Notes: generated from the letters alone by a model not told the origin. A stretch of DNA of 64,000 nucleotides from Streptomyces nitrosporeus (GCF_008704555.1 NZ_CP023702.1:3658001-3722000); one strand, 5' to 3'. Shown: positions 42,254 through 51,665, counted from the stretch's first letter. Made by a program: numbers and translations.

Positions 42254-42344
42254 CGGAGGCGGAGGGATTTGAACCCTCGATGGGCTTTAAGACCCAAACC
42301 GCATTAGCAGTGCGGCGCCATAGACCGGACTAGGCGACGCCTCC
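42254..42344 (-). tRNA. tRNA-Ser(GCT)
   Basis: A 91-base class II tRNA on the minus strand. Acceptor GGAGGCG pairs with CGCCTCC, discriminator G. The anticodon loop CTGCTAA has GCT at 42306-42308. A long variable arm (GGGTCTTAAAGCCC) and T-arm GAGGG-TTCAAAT-CCCTC follow. It reads AGC/AGU. Confidence 0.97.
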
Positions 42345-42624
42345 AGCACACCCCGCGCGAGCGCGAGTGGTGCGTGCAGATGATGACACAGTTGAGCGTG
42401 CTGTCACCAATCGCCGCCCACGGTACTAGGCGGGTGGGCGGCGAGGCAAAGCGCCCTGCGGGAGGGAACGGGCCCGGGGTACGGGCGGCGGGCGGTCCCG
42501 GCCGGCCGTCCACGAGTTGCGCAACGTGCGGGCGTGAGGAGCGTTAGACAGGGCGAGGGCTCCGCCCTCTCTCCGACCGGCCCCTTTCCCCGGCCCCGTA
42601 CACAAGAACGATCAGGAGCCCCGC

Positions 42625-43098
42625 ATGCTTCGCCGCCTCACCCTCACCGCCGTGGTCTCGCTCGCCGCGCTGTCGGCCTCCGCGCCCGCCGCCACCGCCC
42701 TCACCCCGCTCGTGCCGCTGCCCCCGCTGCCGTTCCTGCTGGGCGACTGGCCGGCCGGGGGGACCGACTCCGGGACCCGGCTCACCGTGACCGTCTCCGA
42801 ATCCGGGAACCCGGCGGCCAACGGCACCTTCGAGCTGGAGTGCGATCCCGCGGCCGGCAGCCATCCCGCCGCCCAGCGCGCCTGCGATCTGCTGGACCGG
42901 GCCGCGGAGGCGGGGGAGAACCCGTTCGTACCGACGGACCGGAACGCCATGTGCACCATGCAGGTCGGCGGGCCGGCCGCCGCACGGGTCGAGGGGACCT
43001 GGCAGGGGGAGCCGGTCGACGCGCGGTTCAGCCAGGCCAACGGCTGCGAGATCTCGCGCTGGAACAACCTCGTGCCGCTCCTCCCGTCCGCCCGCTGA
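42625..43098 (+). CDS. SSI-like secreted subtilisin inhibitor
   Basis: A 157-residue exported serine-protease inhibitor of the Streptomyces subtilisin inhibitor family. Signal peptide: MLRRLTLTAVVSLAALSASA, cleaved near Ala-Thr-Ala. The mature domain has TRLTVTVSESGNPAANGTFE, LECDPAAGSHPAAQRACDLL, then NAMCTMQVGGPAAARVEGTW and NGCEISRWNN. The cysteines fit the two SSI disulfides. The reactive-site bond should lie just after CTM, so P1 would be Met or its neighbour. The ATG follows AGGAG. It probably controls secreted proteases such as the HtrA or subtilisin types. Confidence 0.88.
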   Translation: MLRRLTLTAVVSLAALSASAPAATALTPLVPLPPLPFLLGDWPAGGTDSGTRLTVTVSESGNPAANGTFELECDPAAGSHPAAQRACDLLDRAAEAGENPFVPTDRNAMCTMQVGGPAAARVEGTWQGEPVDARFSQANGCEISRWNNLVPLLPSAR

Positions 43099-43350
43099 CC
43101 GGCCGCCTCTTCGCCCACAGCCCCCTCGGTGTCCGGCCGAGGGGGCTTCCGCGCATGTCAGGGGGCGTGCGCGCACCGCCATGAGCCACCGGCGTACACC
43201 GTGTGCACAGAACCTTGGTGAGAGCTCCCCCTCATCCGCCGCCGCGCTGCCCGTCCCTGCCTTTAGACTCCTTCCGTGACAGTCCGCGGCCCAAAAGACA
43301 AAATGGGGCCAACTGTCGGCACAGTGCGGTAATCAGGGAGGAAGCGTCTC

Positions 43351-46300
43351 GTGAGCAGCAGGCCGTCCCGAGGCGCTGCTCGCCTCGCAGCCATACTCGA
43401 CGCCCTTCCGGACGGGCTCCTGCTCGTCAACTGCAACGGCACGGTCGTCAACGCCAACACCATCGCCCTCGAGATGTTCGAGAGCCCGGGTACCGCACTC
43501 GTGGGACGCGGTCTGCTCGATCTGCTTCCGGAGTTCGACTCCAGGCTGATCCCCGGGTCGATGCGCCGGCCGGACGCTGCGGACGAGCAGGGCAGGACCA
43601 AGCCCAGGCGGATGGTCGCGCGCCGGACCGACCGCACCGAGTACCCGGTCGAGGTCACCAGCGCGAGCCTGGACAGCGGCCAGGCCGCCTACAGCGACAT
43701 CCGCTCCAGCTACACCGGCGACGAACTCCTCATGCTGGTCGTACGGGACCTGTCCGGCACGGTCGACACCGAGGCCGAACTGGCCCGTTCGCAGCGCCAG
43801 ACCGAGATGATCCTGCGCGCCGCCTCCGAAGGCGTCGTGGGCACGGACATGGACGGCAGGGTCGTCCTCGTCAACCCCGCCGCCGCGCAGATCCTCGGCT
43901 TCCGCGCCAGCGACCTGGGCGGCAAGGAACTCCACACGCTGGTCCTGCACTCACGTGCGGACGGTGAGCCCTTCCCGTACGACGGGTCGCCGCTCGCCGA
44001 CACGCTCAAGTCGGGCCGTAAGCACCGGGTCCGCGGGCAGGTGGTGTGGTCCAGGAACGGGGACGCCGTCCCGGTCGACCTGACGACCGCACCCGTGCGT
44101 GACGGGGACCAACTGGTCGGCGCGGTGATGACGTTCACCGACCGCAGGCCCTACGAGGAGCTGATCGCGAAGCACACCTCGGAGACCGAGCGGCTCACCG
44201 CGGAGCACGCGGCCGAGATCGCCGGGCTGACCGAGCGGCACACGGCCGAGACCGCCGAACTCACCGGGCGGCACACGGCCGAGCTGGACGAGCGCACGAA
44301 GCGGCACACCGCCGAGCTGGACGAGAAGACGGAGCGGATCACCGGTCTCACCGAGCAGCTCGCGGACCTCGGGGGGCGGCACGCCCAGCTGACGGCCGTG
44401 CTGGGCGAGTCCCTGCGGGGGCCGCTGGAGGAACTGAGCGGCGAACTCACCACGCTGGCTGCCGATCCGGCGGGGCAGCTCTGGCCCGAGGCCAACCAGA
44501 TCCTGCACCATCTCGCCGCGGGGTACGCCCGGATGGCGACGCTCGTCGACAACGTTCTCAGCTACCAGCGCCTGGACAGCGGCACCGAGTCGCTCGTGAA
44601 GCAGCCGGTGCTGATCGACTCGGTGGTGACGGCCGGGATCGACGGAGCGGTCGAGCTGATCGGGCCGGGGCGGGCGCAGTTCGCGGTGCACGCTCCGCCG
44701 ATCGAGGCCGAGGTGGACGCGGGCCGGATGATCACGGCGCTCGCCCACCTCGTGGCGGACGTCGCCGGGGTCGACTCGACCGGCAGGACCAGGCCGGTGC
44801 CGGGTGGCGGGTACGTCGACTCGACGGTCGTGGTGGCCGCCGCCCAGCGCGGTGACGTCGTACGGATCGAGGTCCGGGGGCCGTTCGCCGGGGGCGACCC
44901 GGTACACGTACCGATCGTGCGCGGGATCGTGCACGCCCATGGAGGCGTGCTCCAGACGCACGAGATGGCCGGGATGAGCGGCAGCTCCTACGTCCTGGAG
45001 GTGCCGATCGGTTCCGGGGCGGGGACGATCGCGCCCCCGCCCGCGCCCGCCGCTGTGCCCGTTCCCGGCCTCGACGCGGGAGCGGCTTCCGGGCAGCCCG
45101 TTCCCGGGGCTGTCGCGGTGCCGGACGGGCCGGCCGTGGGCCCGGCCGACCTGCCGGAGGGACAGCCGGCCGTGGGGCCGCAGGGCGTGCCCCTTCCCGG
45201 GGCGGCCGGGGCCGGGGTGCCCGGCGCCGGGGCGGGCGGTGCCGCCGTCGCGCAGGGCCCCGTCGTGCCTCCCGTTCCCGGTCCTGCCGTGGCTTCCGTT
45301 CCCGAACCTGCCGTGGCTCCCGCTCCTGGTCCTGCCGTGCCTCCCGTTCCCGGCCCCTCGGGGCCGGTGGACGCCGTGGCCGTGCCGCCCGCGCAGGCAC
45401 AGGGCGGGCGGCGCAGGGCGCGCCGGTCGTCCACCGACGCCTTCCTGGAGAGCCCGCTCGACGGGCCGGGGCCGGACGATTCCGGCGAGATCGCGGTGGC
45501 CGAGCCGACGGGACGGCGCCGGGCGCGCCGTCCCGCGGCGGAGGAGTCACCGGCTGTGGAGGGGATCCCGCCGCAGCAGAGCGGGGGGTCCGGACGCAGG
45601 CGCGGCCGGCCCAGCCCCGCGGAGGCCGGTGCGGACGCCGCCGCTCCGGCTGAACAGCCGAGGCGGGCGCTGGCGCTGCCCGCCGGGCCCGAGGATGCTT
45701 CCGAGGGTTCCGTGGTGACCGCCGCCGAGGGCGCGCAGGGCGGCACCCGCCCGCAGCGTGGCCGTACGGTGCCGCCGCAGGGCATGCCCGTGGACGCGCC
45801 CGCCCTGCCGGAAAGCGCCGGGCAGGAGGACCGCCCCGCTCTCCCCGCGCTCGCCTCGCCGGACGCCTCGGCACAGCCGGGGCAGCCGGGGCAGCCGGGC
45901 AGGCAGACCGGTGGGCGGCGGGCCCGCAGGGCCCTCACGGTCCACCAGGAACACTCCGCCCCGGCCGAGCCGGCGGGTCCGCGTACGGCGTTCGCCCTGC
46001 CGCCCGCCGACGCGGACCGTGTTCCCGGTGCGGGACACGGCGCACCGGCCTCCGGCGCGGTCGCGATGGCGCCGGTACCCGCCGGTCCGGGAAGCGCCGG
46101 AGCCGCGCGCCCCGTCGACGCGCCCGCCGCCCCTGCGCGAAGCGGTCCCGCCCCGGGTGTCCAGGCCGGGCCCGCCGCGGCCGTACAGGCCGGTCCCGCC
46201 GTCGCCGGGCAGGCCGGTGAGTCCGAGCGGCACGACGCCGCTGTGCACGCGCCGGAGGCAGACCACACGCCGCCGCAGGCCCACCCCGTGCCGTCCGGGC

Positions 46301-47790
46301 GCCGCAGGGCGCGCCGGGCGGATGCGCCGGAGCAGGAGGGGCAGGCCGCGAACCGGCCGGGCCACCCCGTGCACGGCCGGCCCCTGCCCGCCGTACCCCC
46401 GCAGCCCGACTGGGCCCAGGAGGGTACGCCCGCGCAGGGTGACGCCGCGCTCACGGCCCACGAGGACGGGTCCGGAGTTCCGGACGAGGGAGCCCCGGAC
46501 GGCACCACGCGCACCACCGGCACCATGGCCCCGCCTCCCGCCCCCGCCCCGGGAGCGGTGGGGGAGGAGGCCGCCGTCCACCCGGCCGACGCCACGGGGC
46601 CGGACGCCGGGCCGGACGCGCGCCGCCGGCCGCTGCCCGCCGAGGCTCCGGGTACCTCGTCGGACTCGACGCAGGGCCGCGCCTTCAGCGTGCGGACGCT
46701 GGGGCAGGGCGTGCCGTTCGCGCAGCACCTCGCGCACCAGCAGAACCAGACGCCCGGCGGTGCCGGCCGGCGCCGCAAGCTGGCCGCGCCTCCCGCCCCG
46801 GAGCCGTCGGCCGCGGCGGCGCAGCCGGGAGCGCCCGCTCCTCTTCCGGCCGCCTCGCCCGTACCGCCCGCACCCGCGGTCCCGGGGGGCGGCACCACCC
46901 AGGGGCCCGGTTCGGGGCAGCTGCTGGCCGCGTCCGCGCCCGAGGGGCGCGCGTACGCGATCGGCGCGCCGGACGAGGGTGCCGAGGGGCCGGAGCCGCT
47001 GGACGGGCCGGGCGGGGCCGTCGAGGTCGCGAACCGGCCTCAGCCGCTGCCCGTCGACGACGAACTGCCCCCGGAGCCGCTGGACAACCCGCGGCGGCTC
47101 CTCGTCTGGCCCGCTCCTGACGTGCCGACCCAGCAGGCGCTCAGCGACCGCGGCTACCGGCCGGTGATCGTGCACTCACGCGAGGAGGTCGACGCCCAGA
47201 TCGCGGCGTTCCCGGCCGCGCTGTTCGTCGACCCGCTGACCGGCCCGATCACCCGTACCGCCCTGCAGTCGCTGCGACAGGCGGCCGTGGCGGCGGAGGT
47301 GCCGGTGCTGGTGACGGCGGGTCTGGGCCAGGCGACCCGGGAGGCCGCGTACGGTGCGGACCCCGCCGTCCTCCTCAAGGCGCTCGCGCCGAGGGACAGC
47401 GACCAGCATCCCCCGCGCATCCTGGTGATCGAGGAGCACGAGGAGATCGCCCTGGCCCTGGCCGAGACGCTGGAGCGCCGCGGGATACAGGTGGCACGGG
47501 CGTCCGGTGACAGCGAGGCCGTCGACCTCGCGGCCCGGATACGGCCGAACCTGGTCGTGATGGACCTGATGCAGGTGCGCCGCCGGCGGGCCGGGATCAT
47601 CGACTGGCTGCGTGCGAACGGTGCGCTGAACCGCACGCCGCTCGTCGTCTACACCTCGGCCGACATGGACGAGTCCGATCTCGAAAGGCTCGCCTCGGGT
47701 GAGACGGTCCTCTTCCTCGCCGAACGTTCGACGAGCGACGAGGTGCAGTCCCGGATCGTCGATCTGCTGGCGAAGATAGGAACCAACTGA
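43351..47790 (+). CDS. 1479-residue PAS/pseudo-kinase/double-receiver protein
   Basis: A giant signalling-like protein. PAS domains lie near residues 10-135 and 145-265. A heptad-rich coiled coil (TERHTAETAELTGRHTAELD) spans about 275-345. A HisKA-like helix near 352 reads LGESLRGPLEELSGELTTL, with Ser where the phosphorylated His belongs. A weak ATPase-like part runs to about 550, with no N-box Asn pattern (ITALAHLVADVAG). A 690-residue Pro/Ala/Gly linker contains repeated GRRRARR motifs. Two receiver-like domains (about 1247 and 1356) close it. The last keeps MDLMQ and VYTSAD but has EEH for the acidic pair and no clear Lys. It is probably a scaffold, not an active kinase. GTG start. Confidence 0.85.
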   Translation: MSSRPSRGAARLAAILDALPDGLLLVNCNGTVVNANTIALEMFESPGTALVGRGLLDLLPEFDSRLIPGSMRRPDAADEQGRTKPRRMVARRTDRTEYPVEVTSASLDSGQAAYSDIRSSYTGDELLMLVVRDLSGTVDTEAELARSQRQTEMILRAASEGVVGTDMDGRVVLVNPAAAQILGFRASDLGGKELHTLVLHSRADGEPFPYDGSPLADTLKSGRKHRVRGQVVWSRNGDAVPVDLTTAPVRDGDQLVGAVMTFTDRRPYEELIAKHTSETERLTAEHAAEIAGLTERHTAETAELTGRHTAELDERTKRHTAELDEKTERITGLTEQLADLGGRHAQLTAVLGESLRGPLEELSGELTTLAADPAGQLWPEANQILHHLAAGYARMATLVDNVLSYQRLDSGTESLVKQPVLIDSVVTAGIDGAVELIGPGRAQFAVHAPPIEAEVDAGRMITALAHLVADVAGVDSTGRTRPVPGGGYVDSTVVVAAAQRGDVVRIEVRGPFAGGDPVHVPIVRGIVHAHGGVLQTHEMAGMSGSSYVLEVPIGSGAGTIAPPPAPAAVPVPGLDAGAASGQPVPGAVAVPDGPAVGPADLPEGQPAVGPQGVPLPGAAGAGVPGAGAGGAAVAQGPVVPPVPGPAVASVPEPAVAPAPGPAVPPVPGPSGPVDAVAVPPAQAQGGRRRARRSSTDAFLESPLDGPGPDDSGEIAVAEPTGRRRARRPAAEESPAVEGIPPQQSGGSGRRRGRPSPAEAGADAAAPAEQPRRALALPAGPEDASEGSVVTAAEGAQGGTRPQRGRTVPPQGMPVDAPALPESAGQEDRPALPALASPDASAQPGQPGQPGRQTGGRRARRALTVHQEHSAPAEPAGPRTAFALPPADADRVPGAGHGAPASGAVAMAPVPAGPGSAGAARPVDAPAAPARSGPAPGVQAGPAAAVQAGPAVAGQAGESERHDAAVHAPEADHTPPQAHPVPSGRRRARRADAPEQEGQAANRPGHPVHGRPLPAVPPQPDWAQEGTPAQGDAALTAHEDGSGVPDEGAPDGTTRTTGTMAPPPAPAPGAVGEEAAVHPADATGPDAGPDARRRPLPAEAPGTSSDSTQGRAFSVRTLGQGVPFAQHLAHQQNQTPGGAGRRRKLAAPPAPEPSAAAAQPGAPAPLPAASPVPPAPAVPGGGTTQGPGSGQLLAASAPEGRAYAIGAPDEGAEGPEPLDGPGGAVEVANRPQPLPVDDELPPEPLDNPRRLLVWPAPDVPTQQALSDRGYRPVIVHSREEVDAQIAAFPAALFVDPLTGPITRTALQSLRQAAVAAEVPVLVTAGLGQATREAAYGADPAVLLKALAPRDSDQHPPRILVIEEHEEIALALAETLERRGIQVARASGDSEAVDLAARIRPNLVVMDLMQVRRRRAGIIDWLRANGALNRTPLVVYTSADMDESDLERLASGETVLFLAERSTSDEVQSRIVDLLAKIGTN

Positions 47791-47814
47791 CGTACCGGCG
47801 CCCGGACATCCTGA

Positions 47815-47862
47815 CGTACGGGCGTACGGGCGTACGGGCCTACGGGCGTACGGGCCTACGGG
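47815..47862. repeat. Six 8-bp units of CGTACGGG
   Basis: A head-to-tail array of CGTACGGG, with units 4 and 6 reading CCTACGGG. It lies between the convergent ends of the PAS gene and the acyl-CoA ligase gene. The CGTACGG core is shared with the repeats between cbiD and cobM. Confidence 0.88.
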
Positions 47863-47971
47863 TGCAGGCGGCGGCGCGGAGACGCCGGCGCCCGGTGCGG
47901 CGCACACGGGGCGAGGGCGGTGCGGGAGAGTTCCCGTACCGCCCTCGCCCGTGCTCCCGCCCAAAGCGGGA

Positions 47972-49618
47972 TCAGAGCTGGGTGACCTCCAGCTCACCGT
48001 CCGCGTACTGCCGGCGGATCACCTTCTTGTCGAACTTGCCCACGCTCGTCTTCGGCACCGCCGGGACGATCGTCCAGCGCTCGGGCAGCTGCCACTTGGC
48101 GACGGACCGGGCGAGGAAGGCCCTCAGCGCCGCGTAGTCGGCCGTGGCGCCCTCCTTCAGGACGACGGCCGCCAGGGGCCGTTCGCCCCACTTGTCGTCG
48201 GGCACGGCGACGACCGCCGCCTCCGCGACGTCCGGGTGCGCCATGATCGCGTTCTCGAGCTCGACGCTGGAGATCCACTCGCCACCGGACTTGATGACGT
48301 CCTTGGCCCGGTCCGTCAGGGTGAGGAAGCCCTCGCCGCTGATCACCCCGACGTCGCCGGTCTTCAGCCAGCCGTCCTCGCTGAACTTGTCCTCGGGACG
48401 CAGGTGCTCACCGTCCGCCCCGCCGTAGTACGCGCCGGCGATCCAGGGTCCGCGCACCTCCAGTTCACCCGCGGACTCGCCGTCCCAGGGCAGGTGTTCG
48501 CCGCCGGGGCCGACCAGACGCGCCTCGACCCCGGCCGGGAACCGGCCCTGGGTGACGCGGTACAGCCACTCCTCCTCCTCGCTCAGCCCGGCCGGCGGGT
48601 TGGCCATGGTGCCGAGCGGCGACGTCTCGGTCATGCCCCAGGCGTGGCAGAGGCGGACGCCCAGCTTGTCGTACGCCTCCATCAGGGACGGCGGGCAGGC
48701 CGCACCGCCGATGGTGACCCGGGCCATGGAGGTGAGGTCACGCGGGTTGGCGGTGACCTCGGCCAGCAGCCCCTGCCAGATAGTGGGAACGGCCGCGGCG
48801 TGCGTCGGCTTCTCGCGCTCGATCATCTCGGCGAGCGGCGCGGGCTGGAGGAAACGATCCGGCATGAGCATGTTGACGCCGGTCATGAACGTCGCGTGCG
48901 GCAGCCCCCAGGCGTTCACATGGAACTGCGGCACGACGACCAGCGTCGTGTCCTTGTCGGTCAGCCCCATCGACTCGGCCATGTTGACCTGCATGGAGTG
49001 CAGGTAGACGGAGCGGTGGGAGTAGACGACGCCCTTGGGGTCACCGGTGGTCCCGGACGTGTAGCACATGGCGGCCGCCTGCCGCTCGTCCAGCTCGGGC
49101 CAGTCGTACGTGGTGGGGCGGCCGGCGAGCAGTTCCTCGTACTCGTGCACCCGGGGCGCGACGCCCTCCAGCACCGAACGGTCGCCCGGCCCCACCACGA
49201 CCAGGTGCTCGACCGACGGCAGCTGCGGGAGCAGCGGGGCGATCAGCGGCAGCACCGTCCCGTTGACGATGACGACCTTGTCGTCGGCGTGGTTGACGAT
49301 CCAGACCAGCTGCTCGGCCGGGAGGCGCAGGTTGAGCGTGTGCAGCACGGCACCCATGGAGGGGATCGCGAGATAGGCCTCGACGTGCTCGGCGTTGTTC
49401 CACATGAGGGTGGCGACCCGTTGGTCACCGGTGACACCCAGCCCGTCGCGGAGGGCGTTCGCCAGCTGCGCGGCCCGCGCGCCGATCTCCGCGAAGCTCC
49501 GCCGGTGCGGCTCGGGTTCGCCGGTCCAGGTCGTGACCTGCGACTTCCCGTGAATGGTCATCCCATGCGTCAGGATGCGGGTGACAGTCAGCGGTACGTC
49601 CTGCATGGTGCTCAGCAC
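47972..49618 (-). CDS. Fatty-acyl-CoA ligase (AMP-forming)
   Basis: A 548-residue ANL-superfamily enzyme that activates a fatty acid with ATP and joins it to CoA. The P-loop is MCYTSGTTGDPKGVVYSHRS. Further motifs are FHVNAWGLPHATFMTG, the A5-like CHAWGMTETSPLGT, the A7-like DGWLKTGDVGVISGEGFLTL and the C-terminal catalytic Lys region VPKTSVGKFDKKVIRRQYAD. Length and motifs match medium/long-chain FadD-type ligases. The GTG at 49618 was chosen because GGGAGGA lies 5 bases upstream. An 18-bp palindrome 53 bases before the start suggests TetR-type control. Confidence 0.92.
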   Translation of the reverse strand: MLSTMQDVPLTVTRILTHGMTIHGKSQVTTWTGEPEPHRRSFAEIGARAAQLANALRDGLGVTGDQRVATLMWNNAEHVEAYLAIPSMGAVLHTLNLRLPAEQLVWIVNHADDKVVIVNGTVLPLIAPLLPQLPSVEHLVVVGPGDRSVLEGVAPRVHEYEELLAGRPTTYDWPELDERQAAAMCYTSGTTGDPKGVVYSHRSVYLHSMQVNMAESMGLTDKDTTLVVVPQFHVNAWGLPHATFMTGVNMLMPDRFLQPAPLAEMIEREKPTHAAAVPTIWQGLLAEVTANPRDLTSMARVTIGGAACPPSLMEAYDKLGVRLCHAWGMTETSPLGTMANPPAGLSEEEEWLYRVTQGRFPAGVEARLVGPGGEHLPWDGESAGELEVRGPWIAGAYYGGADGEHLRPEDKFSEDGWLKTGDVGVISGEGFLTLTDRAKDVIKSGGEWISSVELENAIMAHPDVAEAAVVAVPDDKWGERPLAAVVLKEGATADYAALRAFLARSVAKWQLPERWTIVPAVPKTSVGKFDKKVIRRQYADGELEVTQL

Positions 49619-49670
49619 GGCGTCCTCCCGGTAGGCGCTACGCGGCAGTAAGGTTCCGCTGATTCTGCGC

Positions 49671-49688
49671 ACATACCGCGCGGTATGT
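49671..49688. promoter_or_regulatory. 18-bp perfect palindrome upstream of the acyl-CoA ligase
   Basis: ACATACCGCGCGGTATGT is perfectly symmetric and lies 53 bases before the ligase GTG. The ACATACC/GGTATGT arms resemble TetR-family sites used by lipid-catabolism repressors in actinobacteria. The cognate repressor is not in this neighbourhood. Confidence 0.75.
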
Positions 49689-49740
49689 CACTACTCCCGG
49701 GAGCACGAATCGGTGACGCCCGGCAGAATCACGCCGGAGC

Positions 49741-49800
49741 GAACCGAAGCGAACCGAAGCGGACCGGACCGGACCGGAGCGAACCGGAGCGGACCGGGAA
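49741..49800. repeat. Six 10-bp units of GAACCGAAGC/GGACCGGAGC
   Basis: A decamer array with two unit variants (GAACCGAAGC and GGACCGGACC/GAGC). It lies between the ligase promoter and the ECF sigma gene 3' end. No function can be assigned. Confidence 0.8.
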
Positions 49801-49863
49801 GCGGGGCGTCCGCCCGCCGGCGCGACGGGGGCGCCGCGGCGCCGTGGCCGCCGCCCGCCGGGG

Positions 49864-50418
49864 TCACGGGACGGGCCGCAGTTCCGGGTCCTCGCGGAGC
49901 TTTCCGAGCGCCCTGGACACGGCGCTCTTCACCGTGCCGACCGACACACCGAGGACCTCGGCGGTCTGGGCCTCGCTGAGATCCTCGTAGTACCGCAGGA
50001 CCACCATGGCCCGCTGCCGGTCCGGAAGCCGCAGGACCGCCCGCCACATCGCGTCGTGCAGCGACTGCCGTTCCGCCGGATCCGGGCCGGGCGCGGCCTC
50101 CTTCTCGGGCACCTCTCCGCAGGCGTACTCGTCGACCTTGCGCTTACGCCACTGCGAGGTACGCGTGTTGACCAGGGCACGGCGGACGTAGCCGTCGAGC
50201 GCCCGGTGGTCCTCGATCCGCTCCCAGGCGACATAGGTCTTGGTCAGGGCGGTCTGCAGGAGGTCCTCGGCGTCACTCGCGTTCGCGGTGAGGGAGCGGG
50301 CGGTGCGCAGCAGTACGGGCCCCCGCGCCCGTACGTACGACGAGAACGACGCGTAGCGGCGGTGTCCGGCGGGAGCGGTGAGCGCCCTGGAGGCGCCGGT
50401 GCAGACTGGCGTGGTCAT
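49864..50418 (-). CDS. SigE-family ECF sigma factor
   Basis: A 184-residue ECF sigma factor of the actinobacterial SigE-like subfamily (SigM/SigU-size). Region 2: FSSYVRARGPVLLRTARSLT and ASDAEDLLQTALTKTYVAWE. Region 4: LPDRQRAMVVLRYYEDLSEA then VLGVSVGTVKSAVSRAL. No anti-sigma gene lies next to it, and the flanking genes are a fatty-acyl-CoA ligase and a primase-polymerase. The ATG at 50418 gives MTTPVCTGASRALTAPAGHR. The gene may be regulated from the 362-base upstream gap. Confidence 0.9.
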   Translation of the reverse strand: MTTPVCTGASRALTAPAGHRRYASFSSYVRARGPVLLRTARSLTANASDAEDLLQTALTKTYVAWERIEDHRALDGYVRRALVNTRTSQWRKRKVDEYACGEVPEKEAAPGPDPAERQSLHDAMWRAVLRLPDRQRAMVVLRYYEDLSEAQTAEVLGVSVGTVKSAVSRALGKLREDPELRPVP

Positions 50419-50780
50419 TCCCCCACGCTAGGAGCGGGCCGGAGCGAGGGGATCGGCCCCAGGTCCCGAAGCCGCGTCCGCCTCAGGTTGTAGGGGCCGG
50501 GCGGGCCCCACCTCCTGAAGGTGGAGGGGTCATCCGCGCGCCTCAGGGTCCTCACCCCGGGGGTGCACGACACCCCCGTCCGGAAGCGGACGGGCGGCGG
50601 GCCGGGCGGGAAGAGGAAAAGCGCGGAGAAAGACTGCGCAGGGCGGGACGGGCCGACGCGGGACGGGCCGGTTCCGCACCACCGGCCCACCGCTCACCGG
50701 CCACCGCTCCCGCGCCCCCGCCCACCCCGAACGCGGCCTCCGCCCTTCCCTTATTCGAACTGCTGTACGAAAATGGACGC
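50419..50780. other. Divergent gap with hairpin, ECF sigma / primase-polymerase
   Basis: About 360 bases with no gene. A hairpin, CCACCT-CCTGA-AGGTGG, stands at 50508-50524, with GGGGTGC/GCACCCCC-type symmetry further on. It must carry promoters for both flanking genes. No specific operator could be assigned. Confidence 0.5.
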
Positions 50781-51665
50781 ATGGCCATCACCGACCGGCA
50801 GACCGCCACCCTGGCCCTGGCCCACGCGCTCTCCGCCGCCGAGCGCGGGCTCCCCGTCTTCCCGCTGTCCGCCACCAAGCTGCCCGCCCTGCGCTCGCCC
50901 CACCACGGCGAACACCCTCCGGTCCGCTGCCGGGGTGCCTGCGGGCTCCCCGGCCACGGCGTCCACGACGCCACCACCGACCCGGGGGCCGTCCGGGCCC
51001 TGTTCGCCGCCGCCCCGAGAGCCACCGGTTACGGCATCGCCTGCGGCCGGGCACCGCACCGGCTCATCGGCATCGACCTGGACATCGACCCCGCCCACGG
51101 CAACGACTCGGCAACAGCGCTCCGGCAACTGGCCCTCCAGCACCTGTTCACCATCCCGCCCACCGTCACGGTGATCACTCCGAGCGGAGGCAGACACCTC
51201 TGGCTGACCGGACCGGCGGGTGTCACCGTGCCCAACTCCGCGAGCCGCCTCGCCCCGGGCATCGACATCCGGGGGACCGGCGGTTACCTGGTCGGTCCGG
51301 GCTCGGTCACCCACCACGGCCGCTACCGCCTCGCCCCCGGCACGGCGGACCTCGCCCCCGCCCCCTGCCCCCGGCCCCTCCTGCGCCTGCTCACACCTCC
51401 GGCGCGCCCCCGCCGCCCCGCCGGCCCCCCGTCCCCCGCCCGACAGGGCCAGGGGCTGGTCCACTTCGTCCTCGCGGCCCACCGGGGCCAGCGCAACACC
51501 CGTCTCTTCTGGGCGGCCTGCCGGGCCTACGAACACGGCTTCGGCGACGCCCTCGCGGATGCCCTCACCGACGCTGCGGTCCGCACCGGCCTGACCGAAC
51601 AGGAGGCCCGCGCCGCCATCGCCTCGGCCGCCCGTCTGGCCGGGGGACGCCCCGAGGTGCCGTGA
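50781..51665 (+). CDS. Bifunctional DNA primase/polymerase (PrimPol) domain protein
   Basis: A 294-residue protein of the archaeo-eukaryotic primase superfamily. The N-terminal Prim-Pol domain has the catalytic acidic motif LIGIDLDIDPAHGND, then VTVITPSGGRHLWL and IDIRGTGGYLVGPGSVTHHG. An HxxH and cysteine pair (HHGEHPPVRCRGACGLPGHG) could bind zinc. The C-terminal about 80 residues are helical (AAHRGQRNTRLFWAACRAYE). Such proteins are typical of plasmid or phage-derived replication modules and also occur as stand-alone genes in Streptomyces. It is a stand-alone gene here, upstream of the restriction nuclease gene. Confidence 0.88.
   Translation: MAITDRQTATLALAHALSAAERGLPVFPLSATKLPALRSPHHGEHPPVRCRGACGLPGHGVHDATTDPGAVRALFAAAPRATGYGIACGRAPHRLIGIDLDIDPAHGNDSATALRQLALQHLFTIPPTVTVITPSGGRHLWLTGPAGVTVPNSASRLAPGIDIRGTGGYLVGPGSVTHHGRYRLAPGTADLAPAPCPRPLLRLLTPPARPRRPAGPPSPARQGQGLVHFVLAAHRGQRNTRLFWAACRAYEHGFGDALADALTDAAVRTGLTEQEARAAIASAARLAGGRPEVP

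Noticed and set aside
47815..47862. Short regular repeat that could be taken for a CRISPR array
   Set aside because: Units are 8 bases without spacers, and no cas genes are present.
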